This document shows, piece by piece, positions 44,374 to 52,308 of a DNA stretch of 64,000 bases. Below the pieces are notes generated by a model, which was not told where the DNA came from, made no database searches, and saw only the letters and a list, made by a program, of their open reading frames with translations. Source of the DNA: JAEUMY01 sp031394355. GTDB taxonomy: Bacteria; Pseudomonadota; Gammaproteobacteria; Burkholderiales; Usitatibacteraceae. Where the stretch lies: positions 62,001 to 126,000 of the forward strand of contig JANNSU010000054.1 in the NCBI GenBank assembly GCA_031394355.1. The letters are read 5' to 3'. The first letter of the stretch is position 1. Every line of letters starts with the position of its first letter. The position numbers and the translations under genes were made by a program.

Positions 44374-46317
44374 ATGACTGCTCTTAGCCGGTTTCACCTA
44401 CTCATGCTTTCCGTCCAACCCTTGGGAAGGACGGAAACGGATCAGGCTTATGCCGCACTCCTGGCCGAAGCAAACGAAAAATTGGCCTCAGGTCATGTCG
44501 CGAATAGTGACTTTTTCATGCAGCTCACGCGGGAACTCGGACAAATCGCATCAAATGACTATGCTGAGCACCGGGCAAAGTGCCTTCTCGCAGCTTGTCA
44601 GTTTTTCTACATCACCGGTCAGCCCTTCAGTGCCATTGATCCTGCTTCCGATGCTGTGCGCCTTGCCCGGGTTGCGGGCGATCGTTCTTTGTTGCGTCGT
44701 GCGCTCAATACACTGGGAATTGTCAGCGCAGACTCGGGAAGCATTGCTCGTGCCGTTGAGTGCTATGCGGAAGCGCTGGATCTCTCCAGAGCTTTGCGTG
44801 ACGAAGATGCCGAGTGTGCGACTTGGAACAATTTAGGGGTCGCATTGCTGTACTCAGCCCAATATCAGGATGCTCAAGCCTGCAATGAGCGGGCACTGCA
44901 GATGACCGAAGACAATGCTGCACTTCGGCGACACCGTGCAACGGCACTTTCAAACATTGCGCTGTGCTCATTGCATCTGGAGGATTTTCGCCGCGGGCTT
45001 GAAGCAGCTGAACAATCGATTTCAGAGCGGTCAGAGCCAAAAAATTCCGCTGAAGTGCTTTCGCGGGTGCTTTGCGAGAGTCATTACGCTCGCCTGCTGC
45101 TGGAAGTCGATAGTATTGATAAGGCTCGCGAGCGCTGTGCGATAGCACGCAGGTTTACCGCGCAGTCAAATTCCGAGCGAGCCGAAATCATCACATCGAT
45201 TGTTGAAGGTCTGACTGAGGTGCAGTCGGGAAGGATTGATGTTGGCCTGTCCCGTCTGACTTCCACACTTGAGAAGGCCAGACTTCTCCGCGCCATGCTG
45301 CGTGATGCGCTGATTGCCATGGTGAAAGCCCACGAAATGATCGGGCAACCAGAGAGGGCACTTTCCTATCTTCGCGAACTCATGGATCACACCAGAACGG
45401 TTCAGCAGGAAAATGCTCTCCGGCACAATTCGATATATCTCAAGCGGCTAGAGCGCGGCTTGGTAGACGATCCCGTTGGTTCACGCACATTTGCCAAGCG
45501 TGAAGCGCAGTTGCGGGAGCAAGTCACTCAAAAGGAGCTGATCAAGCAGGAGGCAGAGACCGAACTTGCCATCGCCGAGAAGGACAGGGCGAGGCGTGAT
45601 CTCTTCAGATCTCGCATCGAGATGCTCGAGCGCATGGCGGTCACGGCCGAGTTGCGAGACGACTCGACGGGAGAGCATTCCTATCGGGTTGGCAAGCTGG
45701 CATCACTGCTTGCACATGAGTTTGGTTGCGATGAGGAAACCTGCTTCATGATCGACTTGGCTGCCCGCCTTCACGATATTGGCAAGATCGGTGTGCCAGA
45801 TGCCGTCTTGTTGAAGCCAGGAAAGCTCAACGCAGCGGAATTGCAGGTGATGCGGGCGCATCCTGTGATCGGTGCAGAGCTGCTTTCCAAGAGCGATACA
45901 CCACATGTCCAAATGGCTGAGGAGATCGCCCGCTATCACCACGAATGGTGGAATGGCAATGGCTATCCAGGCAATTTGTCCGGCACCGCCATCCCGGTCT
46001 CAGCGCGTATTACTGCCTTGGCAGATGTGTTCGATGCCCTGACTCACAAGCGACCGTACAAGGAGGCATGGCCATTCGAGCAGGCTATGGATGAAATTGC
46101 CAGGCTGGGTGGCACTCAGTTTGATCCGCAGCTGACAGAGCTGTTCATTGAACTTGTGACCCGCTTGCGCAAGTCGCTTCCCGATCTGGATGCTTTCCTC
46201 GGCCAGGCTGCTTCGACAACGCCTTTCATGCAAGCCAGAGCAAAGATCCAGAGTGCACTCAGCAAGCCAGCCGTAGACGAAACCAGCTCAGGTAGCCGCC
46301 TCGACCTGCAACGCTGA
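44374..46317 (+). CDS. TPR-repeat protein with C-terminal HD-GYP phosphodiesterase domain
   Basis: A 647-residue cytoplasmic protein (no signal peptide or membrane segment). Residues about 40-350 are tetratricopeptide-like helices (ALNTLGIVSADSGSIARAVE, TWNNLGVALLYSAQYQDAQA, ALSNIALCSLHLEDFRRGLE). A coiled-coil linker (about 370-420) precedes an HD-GYP domain (about 425-610) with HDIGKIGVPD, the distal HHEWWNGNGYP and ADVFDAL. Such domains hydrolyse cyclic di-GMP; Asn replaces the usual Asp in (D)GxGYP, but the metal ligands look intact. No DNA-binding domain is present. TPR proteins with an effector end resemble Gram-positive peptide receptors, and this gene is divergent from three secreted-peptide genes, so it may sense them; that is inference. 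The ribosome-binding site is weak. Confidence 0.9.
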   Translation: MTALSRFHLLMLSVQPLGRTETDQAYAALLAEANEKLASGHVANSDFFMQLTRELGQIASNDYAEHRAKCLLAACQFFYITGQPFSAIDPASDAVRLARVAGDRSLLRRALNTLGIVSADSGSIARAVECYAEALDLSRALRDEDAECATWNNLGVALLYSAQYQDAQACNERALQMTEDNAALRRHRATALSNIALCSLHLEDFRRGLEAAEQSISERSEPKNSAEVLSRVLCESHYARLLLEVDSIDKARERCAIARRFTAQSNSERAEIITSIVEGLTEVQSGRIDVGLSRLTSTLEKARLLRAMLRDALIAMVKAHEMIGQPERALSYLRELMDHTRTVQQENALRHNSIYLKRLERGLVDDPVGSRTFAKREAQLREQVTQKELIKQEAETELAIAEKDRARRDLFRSRIEMLERMAVTAELRDDSTGEHSYRVGKLASLLAHEFGCDEETCFMIDLAARLHDIGKIGVPDAVLLKPGKLNAAELQVMRAHPVIGAELLSKSDTPHVQMAEEIARYHHEWWNGNGYPGNLSGTAIPVSARITALADVFDALTHKRPYKEAWPFEQAMDEIARLGGTQFDPQLTELFIELVTRLRKSLPDLDAFLGQAASTTPFMQARAKIQSALSKPAVDETSSGSRLDLQR

Positions 46318-46337
46318 CCACGTTTGGGCTACCCAAA

Positions 46338-46366
46338 TTGACCGGGAATTCAAGAATCGCTATACT
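46338..46366 (+). promoter_or_regulatory. Sigma-70 promoter of tRNA-Asn
   Basis: TTGACC (46338-46343), a 17-base spacer and TATACT (46361-46366), placed 20 bases before the tRNA. Confidence 0.8.
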
Positions 46367-46386
46367 TCTCGGCTTTGCAGCACTAT

Positions 46387-46462
46387 TCCCTGATAGCTCA
46401 GTCGGTAGAGCGACGGACTGTTAATCCGCAGGTCCCTGGTTCGAGCCCAGGTCGGGGAGCCA
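46387..46462 (+). tRNA. tRNA-Asn(GUU)
   Basis: A 76-base cloverleaf with D-arm TAGCTCAGTCGGTAGAGC, anticodon loop ACTGTTAAT (anticodon GTT), T-loop GTTCGAGCC and encoded CCA. The acceptor arm TCCCTGA pairs with TCGGGGA, including a T-G pair. Confidence 0.97.
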
Positions 46463-46470
46463 GATTCAGA

Positions 46471-46494
46471 ATGGCCCGGTTTTTACCGGGCCAT
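46471..46494 (+). terminator. Intrinsic terminator of tRNA-Asn
   Basis: Perfect 10-bp stem ATGGCCCGGT / ACCGGGCCAT with TTTT loop, followed by TTTCATTT. It ends three bases before the convergent thioredoxin-like gene stop and may serve both. Confidence 0.9.
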
Positions 46495-46496
46495 TT

Positions 46497-46982
46497 TCAT
46501 TTCTGTGCGGACGCTTTCAGCAGGGTCCCTGCCTGAACAATCGCATCATCCAGATGTGCTCCGTAGAAATCCGGCAGCATCGCACCCTTCAAAGGGTCCA
46601 CAAGCGCCCTGCCCTCGCCATTCACCAGTGTCACGACCGGGGCAAAATTGATCTTCTGCGCCTGCGAATATTCGCGATGCGTGGTGGCACGGCTGGAGAA
46701 GTCTCGCAGGGCACTGGCATCCTGCAGATTGATCTGGCGGATGAGTACCCGGCGCTTGGCCTCACCCTGCATAGGCAGGAGGTGGCTCGCCCGGATGACT
46801 TCGCAGTAGGGACAACCCTTCAGACTGTAGAACAGCAGGATGGGCACACCCAGTCTGCGGGCTTCGTCAGCGTCAGCCTTGAGATCGGTGGCCAGCGGCA
46901 ACTTGCCATCGGTGCCGGCCGAGGACGGAGAGCTGGCAAGCAGCGCCAGGAAAAGCCAGACAACGACCGAAGCCAGCCGCAT
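46497..46982 (-). CDS. Thioredoxin-like periplasmic protein of the sox cluster
   Basis: This 161-residue exported protein has a signal peptide (LASVVVWLFLALLASSPSSA) and a thioredoxin active site GCPYCEV in FYSLKGCPYCEVIRAS. SoxW/SoxS-type thioredoxins keep SoxY or other Sox thiols reduced in the periplasm. The start at 46982 follows GAGG; the frame further upstream overlaps soxB. The gene is seven bases after soxB, so it is the last gene of the sox operon. The palindrome at 46674-46685 encodes REYSQ. Confidence 0.87.
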   Translation of the reverse strand: MRLASVVVWLFLALLASSPSSAGTDGKLPLATDLKADADEARRLGVPILLFYSLKGCPYCEVIRASHLLPMQGEAKRRVLIRQINLQDASALRDFSSRATTHREYSQAQKINFAPVVTLVNGEGRALVDPLKGAMLPDFYGAHLDDAIVQAGTLLKASAQK

Positions 46983-46989
46983 CCCCGCC

Positions 46990-48705
46990 TCAGGCCATGC
47001 CCGCGTTGCCATCGACCCCGATGAGCTTCGGCAGGTTGAGTTTGCGTGGCTTGATGACCTTCTTCGCCCGCAAGTAGCCTGAGAGCAATTCCCAGATCGG
47101 CTCGCCTGATGCGCCTTCCGCAACCGGTGCCCAGCCCGCGACCTTGTACTTCTTGTCCGCGGCGATGGGTTTGCCCTTCAGCATCATGTTGCTGATGCGC
47201 CAGTTCATTTTGCCGTTGGGGTCACATGTGTACGACAAGCCACCCACACGCACCATGTCACCGCCCTGCTGATAGTACGGGTCGGGATTGAACAGGTTGT
47301 CGCACACGTCTTCGAGAATGGTCTTGATCATCTCGCCCGTGAACTCGGTGACAGTTGTCTGCGGATACGTGATGGCAGTCTGATCCATGACATGCTCGAG
47401 CGTGATCGCCTGGCCCGGCAGCAATGAGGTTCCCCACCGGAAGCCGGGTGAGAAGGCAATGTCGGCACCTTTTACTTCCATCAGTGCGTCGAGAATCAAC
47501 TGGTCGAAGGTGCCATTGAAGTTTCCGCGACGATAAAGCGTGCCTTCCGTGGTCGCGAGCTTTTCAGCAAGCTTGGCTTCGTGCGGGGCGCGATGCCTTT
47601 GAATCACGGACTGCATGTCGGCATCGGCCTTCAGCAGATTGGAGAACACCGGCAACAACTTGTATTTGAACTGTTGCACCTTTCCCGCACGCACGTCGAA
47701 ATCAAGCACGCCCAGAAATTTGCCGTTACTGCCCGCATTGGTCACCAGCGTCTGGCCACCGGCATTCTTGATGATCACGGGTTGCGGCACGCCATCGTGC
47801 GTGTGGCCCCCCAGAATGGCATCCAGTCCGCGCACCCGTGAGGCCAGTTTGAGATCGACATCCATGCCGTTGTGGGAGAGCAGCACGACAACCTGTGCGC
47901 CCTTTCCGCGGGCATCCTCGATGGTTTTCTGCAGCTCCTGCTCCTTGATGCCGAAGCTCCATTCGGGCACGAAGTGGCGCGGGTTGGCGATGGGTGTGTA
48001 GGGAAAGGCCTGGCCGATGACCGCTACGGCTACACCATTCATTTCCTTCATCGTGTACGGCATGAAGACCGGATCGTTGAAGTCGGTCGTGTGCACGTTC
48101 TGGGCAACAAAGTCGATCTTGCCCTTGAAATCCTTGTCGATGATCTCCTTGACACGGGCTGCGCCGAGCGTGAACTCCCAGTGTGCGGCCATCACATTCA
48201 CGCCAAGTTGCACGCAGGCGTCGACCATGTCCTGCCCTTTGGTCCACAGCGCGGTGGCTGAGCCTTGCCAGGTATCACCCCCATCAAGCAGCAAGGCATT
48301 CGGGCGATCGGCACGCATTTGCTTCACGAGTGTCGCCAGATGCGCAAATCCTCCGACCTTGCCATAGGTCTTCGCCGCCTTGTCGAAGTCGAGGTAGGTG
48401 AATGCATGCGCCTCGCGGCTACCAGGGCGAATACCGAATGCCTTCAGCAACGTCTCACCTACCAGGTGGGGCGGCCTGCCCGATGATTCGTTCAAACCCA
48501 AATTGACATTGGGCTCGCGGAAATGGATCGGCAGAAGCTGCGCATGACAGTCGGTGAAGTGGAGGAAATGCACGTTGCCGAATCGCGGCAGGTCATAAAA
48601 GCCCTTGGTGGTCTGGGCCAGTGCAGAAGGCGCGTCGACCGCGAGACCCGCCGCACTGGCGGCAGCCATGACCTGCAGGAATTCACGACGGGATAACTGG
48701 GACAT
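46990..48705 (-). CDS. soxB: Thiosulfohydrolase SoxB
   Basis: This 571-residue metallophosphatase-fold enzyme has a Tat signal (SRREFLQVMAAASAAG) and SoxB motifs: FLHFTDCHAQLLPIHFREPN, LLLDGGDTWQGSATALWTKG, VMAAHWEFTLG and ILGGHTHDGVPQP. With two manganese ions it removes sulfate from thiosulfonate bound to SoxY. It lies in the sox run on the minus strand, 23 bases from the HbpS-like gene. Confidence 0.96.
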   Translation of the reverse strand: MSQLSRREFLQVMAAASAAGLAVDAPSALAQTTKGFYDLPRFGNVHFLHFTDCHAQLLPIHFREPNVNLGLNESSGRPPHLVGETLLKAFGIRPGSREAHAFTYLDFDKAAKTYGKVGGFAHLATLVKQMRADRPNALLLDGGDTWQGSATALWTKGQDMVDACVQLGVNVMAAHWEFTLGAARVKEIIDKDFKGKIDFVAQNVHTTDFNDPVFMPYTMKEMNGVAVAVIGQAFPYTPIANPRHFVPEWSFGIKEQELQKTIEDARGKGAQVVVLLSHNGMDVDLKLASRVRGLDAILGGHTHDGVPQPVIIKNAGGQTLVTNAGSNGKFLGVLDFDVRAGKVQQFKYKLLPVFSNLLKADADMQSVIQRHRAPHEAKLAEKLATTEGTLYRRGNFNGTFDQLILDALMEVKGADIAFSPGFRWGTSLLPGQAITLEHVMDQTAITYPQTTVTEFTGEMIKTILEDVCDNLFNPDPYYQQGGDMVRVGGLSYTCDPNGKMNWRISNMMLKGKPIAADKKYKVAGWAPVAEGASGEPIWELLSGYLRAKKVIKPRKLNLPKLIGVDGNAGMA

Positions 48706-48728
48706 GTTTGCGTACTCTCTGCTGCGGG

Positions 48729-49244
48729 TCAGAATTCGATATCGTCTGCAATGGCCTTGATGCCTGCCTTCGCACAGGCATCATCTGCCGCCGCGCCGGG
48801 GCCGCCGGACACACCAATGCCCCCAAGAATGGAGCCTCCCGCCTCGATCAACACGCCGCCACCGATCATGGCGACTCGGGGCAGATGTCGAATCCCGCTC
48901 ATGGACTTGCCGGCCTGTGTCTCTTCGGCAAGCGCTGTCGTGTTCACGCGAAAGCTCACCGCTGTCCATGCCTTTGACGTCGCTGTTTCCGGCGTGTGCG
49001 CACCGGCAAGGCGATCACGCAACATGACTTGCGGCGTGCCGCTGCGATCCACAACCGCCACAGCTGCCTGGAAACCATCCTTGCGGCATTGGGCGAGTGC
49101 AGCCTGCGCCGCTTTCAGGGCGGTTTCAGGCGTCAGCACTTTGATAGTGAAGGTGGCTGGCACGCTCTTGCTGGCCAGTACCGGCGAAGCAATCATTGAG
49201 ACGGCAACGGCCGCTGCAGCGAAAGCGAGGGACTTGGGTGACAT
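48729..49244 (-). CDS. HbpS/GlcG-like (DUF336) exported protein
   Basis: This 171-residue protein has a signal peptide (LAFAAAAVAVSMIASPVLA) and the DUF336 fold: AAQAALAQCRKDGFQAAVAV, MLRDRLAGAHTPETATSKAW and AGGSILGGIGVSGGPGAAADD. Members bind haem or small molecules. Start at 49244 follows GGAGG; the longer frame to 49346 would cross a terminator. It sits between soxX and soxB, a place where such a gene is found in some sox clusters; role unproven. Confidence 0.87.
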   Translation of the reverse strand: MSPKSLAFAAAAVAVSMIASPVLASKSVPATFTIKVLTPETALKAAQAALAQCRKDGFQAAVAVVDRSGTPQVMLRDRLAGAHTPETATSKAWTAVSFRVNTTALAEETQAGKSMSGIRHLPRVAMIGGGVLIEAGGSILGGIGVSGGPGAAADDACAKAGIKAIADDIEF

Positions 49245-49267
49245 GGAATACCTCCAGGCGAAAAAAA

Positions 49268-49287
49268 GCCCGGGGACATCCCCGGGC
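49268..49287 (-). terminator. Intrinsic terminator between soxX and the HbpS-like gene
   Basis: On the minus strand: GCCCGGGGA, TG, TCCCCGGGC followed by seven T residues. The T tract lies directly before the GGAGG of the next gene. It could limit read-through into the HbpS-soxB genes or be a regulated attenuator. Confidence 0.85.
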
Positions 49288-49303
49288 CCAGAATGAAACG
49301 TCA

Positions 49304-49329
49304 CTGGATCCCGGCCTTCGCCGGGATGA
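49304..49329. repeat. Dispersed hairpin repeat, copy 2
   Basis: CTGGATCCCGGCCTTCGCCGGGATGA. It pairs with the copy at 24314-24339; the stem here is CCCGGC/GCCGGG instead of CCCGAC/GTCGGG. Confidence 0.8.
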
Positions 49330-49362
49330 CAAAGCTTGCAATGCATTGCATTGCTGGCATCG

Positions 49363-49968
49363 TCATTTGTTGACCGGGGATTCTGGATCCATCAAGAGCG
49401 CGACAACATGCCGCAATTGCTCTTCGGTCAGAATCCCGTTATGACCAAACCGGGGCATGTTGGAGCAGGCTGAATAAGCCTGCGGATTCCATACCTTTCC
49501 CCAAGCGTACTTGCGGATGTCGTCGGTATATCCGCGCACCTTGCCGAAGTTGTACAGGCTGGGGCCGATGGTGCCGTAGGAGATCTCTTCTTTGGTGAGT
49601 TGATGGCAGGCGTAGCAATTGCCACCTGATGGGACCTTCGGGTCATCCGAGAATTGCTTGCCGACGCCAGTCTGGGCGATGCGTTCGCCTTGCTTCCAGT
49701 CGCCGAGAAGTTTCCCGTCTGCCGGAAACTTCACGTTCTTCATCTCGGCAGTCTCAATCTGCTTGCGAATATTCGCTGGCACCACCAGCGGATACTTTGA
49801 GCAAAGTGCCATGGTCGGATCCTGGTCGAGGCGATCCAACTTGGCTTGGCCGCGTTCCTTGAAGGAAGCTTTCATCTGGGCAACGGCTGGGTCCTCTTTC
49901 TTAGCTTGCGCGTGTGCCACGCCGATGCAGGCAAAGCATGTTGCAGCGATCAATACGCTCTTGTTCAT
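49363..49968 (-). CDS. soxX: Cytochrome c SoxX
   Basis: This 201-residue exported protein has a signal peptide and one haem-binding motif CYACH (GGNCYACHQL), with the distal methionine likely in MPRFGHNGIL. It forms SoxXA, which couples thiosulfate to the SoxY cysteine. Start at 49968 follows AGGAGA. The palindrome at 49765-49776 is read as ANIRK. Confidence 0.95.
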   Translation of the reverse strand: MNKSVLIAATCFACIGVAHAQAKKEDPAVAQMKASFKERGQAKLDRLDQDPTMALCSKYPLVVPANIRKQIETAEMKNVKFPADGKLLGDWKQGERIAQTGVGKQFSDDPKVPSGGNCYACHQLTKEEISYGTIGPSLYNFGKVRGYTDDIRKYAWGKVWNPQAYSACSNMPRFGHNGILTEEQLRHVVALLMDPESPVNK

Positions 49969-49977
49969 GGTCGTCTC

Positions 49978-50799
49978 CTAGCGCTTGATGGACGGGGCGT
50001 TGAACGTGCCGCCGTTGCTGTTACGGGCAAGGTACAAGGTCAGCGCGACAGATCCCTTGGACGTAAAGTCCAGTTCCGGGAATCGCTGCTGGCGGAAGCA
50101 ATCGAACAAGCGCCACTGGAATGACCGCACCTCACCCTGGGATACGCGGTACGCCGGCCAGGCGGTATAGGCTTTCTGTGCCGCTTCCTTCTTGGTCAGA
50201 TTGGGCAGATCCTGCAGGCGAATGCGGATGTTGTCTGCTGCATGACAGGTGGCACATGAAAAGTCATGCGGCCCGCCGCGGTGGAAAAACATCTTCTTGC
50301 CGATCTCGTACATCTCTTTTTCCTGGGGATGCGCGAGCCCGACATCCATCTTCATCCCGCGGGATTGCGACGTCACGTAGGCCACGAGTGCTTCCATGTC
50401 CGCCTTTTTGCCCGGACCGCCAAAGGGGTCCTTCTTCGCCTGATCGTAAGTGAAGCCCTGCAGCATCACCATGCAGGTCACCAGGCGGGACTCTAGATCT
50501 TCGACTTTGTCCGAGTCTTCAAAGTACTTCGGCAACACGGCATACGCGCCCTTGACTACGCCAGGGCCCTTGCCAATGTCGCACTGCTCGAAGGAGGCTT
50601 TCTTCGGGCCACGTTTCTGCTTCCACATGTCTTCGCCGCGGGCTTCCCACAGCTCGGCGGGATTGCCATCCCCCAGCGCCGCACGATACTTCTCGATTTC
50701 CTTGATGGCATCCTGCTGTGCCGTGGCAGCCAACGGCAACAGCAGCATCGCCAGTCCCGCCAGCAGATGACGCTTGATAGATACGGTAGATACGGACAC
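49978..50799 (-). CDS. soxA: L-cysteine S-thiosulfotransferase subunit SoxA
   Basis: This 273-residue exported protein starts at GTG (50799) behind GGAGG. It has one haem motif CATCH (HDFSCATCHAADN) and the catalytic-cysteine segment LFDCFRQQRFPELDF. The N-terminal haem of diheme SoxA is absent; EQC and VTCMVM may instead form the disulfide found in monoheme SoxA. With SoxX it forms the thiosulfate-binding cytochrome. It is nine bases before soxX. Confidence 0.95.
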   Translation of the reverse strand: MSVSTVSIKRHLLAGLAMLLLPLAATAQQDAIKEIEKYRAALGDGNPAELWEARGEDMWKQKRGPKKASFEQCDIGKGPGVVKGAYAVLPKYFEDSDKVEDLESRLVTCMVMLQGFTYDQAKKDPFGGPGKKADMEALVAYVTSQSRGMKMDVGLAHPQEKEMYEIGKKMFFHRGGPHDFSCATCHAADNIRIRLQDLPNLTKKEAAQKAYTAWPAYRVSQGEVRSFQWRLFDCFRQQRFPELDFTSKGSVALTLYLARNSNGGTFNAPSIKR

Positions 50800-50859
50800 G
50801 GTGTATTTCCTCCTCGTGGATTATTGTGTTGATGGGCCGTGCGGCCATTCTTATTGGAA

Positions 50860-51297
50860 TCAGGGTTTCAGATAGACAAACTTTTCCCGCGCCTGCAGCC
50901 TCGCGACTTCGGCCACACCGGATGGGACAAGCTTGGATTCCGGCAATAATCGCTTGGGATCGATCTTGTTCGACTTCAGCGTGATCTCGCATACGCGGAA
51001 CTCCACACCCTTTGAAGCCAGCTCCTCGACCGGGATGTTGTACGGATTTCCCGCCTGGTTCTGCGCGCCTTCCATGAGGAAGTTCACGCCCTGTGCATGC
51101 GCCACGACAACAATCTTCACTTTCGGGTCCACATCGAGGTGATTCTTGATGTTCCGGAGGCCCTTGGTCGCCTGCTCAAGCCCGGAATCGAAGTGATAGA
51201 CAACCTTGATCTGATCCTGCGCAGATACCGCCGCATTCAACCCCAGAACCATCACGCCGGCGACAAGACGCCGAAACCACATTGTTGTATTCAGCAT
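50860..51297 (-). CDS. DsrE-like exported protein of the sox cluster
   Basis: This 145-residue protein has a signal peptide (WFRRLVAGVMVLGLNAAVSA) and a DsrE/DsrF-like fold: KVVYHFDSGLEQATKGLRNI, KIVVVAHAQGVNFL and ASKGVEFRVCEITLKS, in which the cysteine sits at the sulfur-carrier position. Start at 51297 follows GGAGG. Periplasmic DsrE-like proteins may carry sulfane sulfur between Sox components. It lies between soxZ and soxA. Confidence 0.88.
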   Translation of the reverse strand: MLNTTMWFRRLVAGVMVLGLNAAVSAQDQIKVVYHFDSGLEQATKGLRNIKNHLDVDPKVKIVVVAHAQGVNFLMEGAQNQAGNPYNIPVEELASKGVEFRVCEITLKSNKIDPKRLLPESKLVPSGVAEVARLQAREKFVYLKP

Positions 51298-51321
51298 CTT
51301 GGCCTCCAAGGCATCAGGTCA

Positions 51322-51633
51322 TCAAGCAATCGTTGCTTCGTCGGTACGCTTTTCGCCCTTGTTGTCTGTCCAGGTCACGCTCACCTTTTCGCCGGGCTTG
51401 CCCCCCGAGAACCGGAACGACAGGAACGGGTTCTTCGATACGGCCGGGCCCCATTGGGAATCGAGCACCAACTTGCCGTTGTGCGACGCCGTGACACTCT
51501 GGATGAACCAGGCTGGTACGGTCGCCCCCTTTGCATCCTTGCGCTGTCCGGTCTCCATTTCGTGGGCCATGAGCACCTTCACTTCAACTTTTCCATCCAC
51601 CATGTTTGCGCGAATGCGCATCGGATCTGCCAT
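51322..51633 (-). CDS. soxZ: Sulfur-oxidation carrier subunit SoxZ
   Basis: This 103-residue immunoglobulin-like protein matches SoxZ: EVKVLMAHEMETGQRKDAKG, SVTASHNGKLVLDSQWGPAV and NPFLSFRFSGGKPGEKVSV. It pairs with SoxY, the thiol carrier of all sulfur intermediates, and is encoded 119 bases downstream of soxY on the same strand. Confidence 0.96.
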   Translation of the reverse strand: MADPMRIRANMVDGKVEVKVLMAHEMETGQRKDAKGATVPAWFIQSVTASHNGKLVLDSQWGPAVSKNPFLSFRFSGGKPGEKVSVTWTDNKGEKRTDEATIA

Positions 51634-51752
51634 GTTCTTCTCCTGATCAATTCAAATTAGCGTTGTAGCGATCGCCAGCCCGCCCACTGCATCGGGCAGT
51701 CGCCTGGATGCCAAATGCGGCAGCGCGACGCATGCGTCGCGAATCCCCGCAC

Positions 51753-52223
51753 TCACCCACCGCAGCCACCCAAGGTGACTTTTACTTCCTTGGTGGTGTA
51801 GTAGTACTGACCGCCCGCCTTCACCACGGCATGCACGTTGGAGGTCTGTCCCATCTTGACGCGGGTGGAGACAAAGGCCTCGGTACCACTGGGAATATTG
51901 AAGCTGGCAGCCAGTGAATTCGGATTCTTCTCGACCAGAATCGAAATGGATTCCACATTCGGCAGCTTGCTCGTCACCGATACGGGCACCACGGCACCGT
52001 TTTCGGCGATGTCAGGCGAGGTGATCAGGATGTCCTTGGACTCGGTGGCGGCCTGACCGCCCAATGCCTTGACGGTTTCAGCCAACGTCTTGGTTTTGAA
52101 AGCGGCCTCGTTCCACGCTGCGGCCTCTGCAGCGCGGGTGCCCAAAAGTCCTGCCGATGCGGCAAGCGCCATGACCGTGGCGCCGCTTGTGCCCTTCAGA
52201 AAGTGTCTGCGATTCATGCTCAT
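51753..52223 (-). CDS. soxY: Sulfur-oxidation carrier protein SoxY
   Basis: This 156-residue protein has a Tat signal (MNRRHFLKGTSGATVM) and ends in KVTLGGCGG, the swinging-arm cysteine that holds thiosulfate and sulfane sulfur. It is the core carrier of the Sox pathway. Start at 52223 follows GAGGAG. It heads the soxYZ-dsrE-AX run; soxD lies 85 bases upstream. Confidence 0.97.
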   Translation of the reverse strand: MSMNRRHFLKGTSGATVMALAASAGLLGTRAAEAAAWNEAAFKTKTLAETVKALGGQAATESKDILITSPDIAENGAVVPVSVTSKLPNVESISILVEKNPNSLAASFNIPSGTEAFVSTRVKMGQTSNVHAVVKAGGQYYYTTKEVKVTLGGCGG

Positions 52224-52308
52224 GCTCTTCTCCTCGGATGCGGGTTCAACTTCATTCTAATCAAATTGGTTGCACTGCCCAGCTTTTCAATTCAAAACCA
52301 CTACGGAT

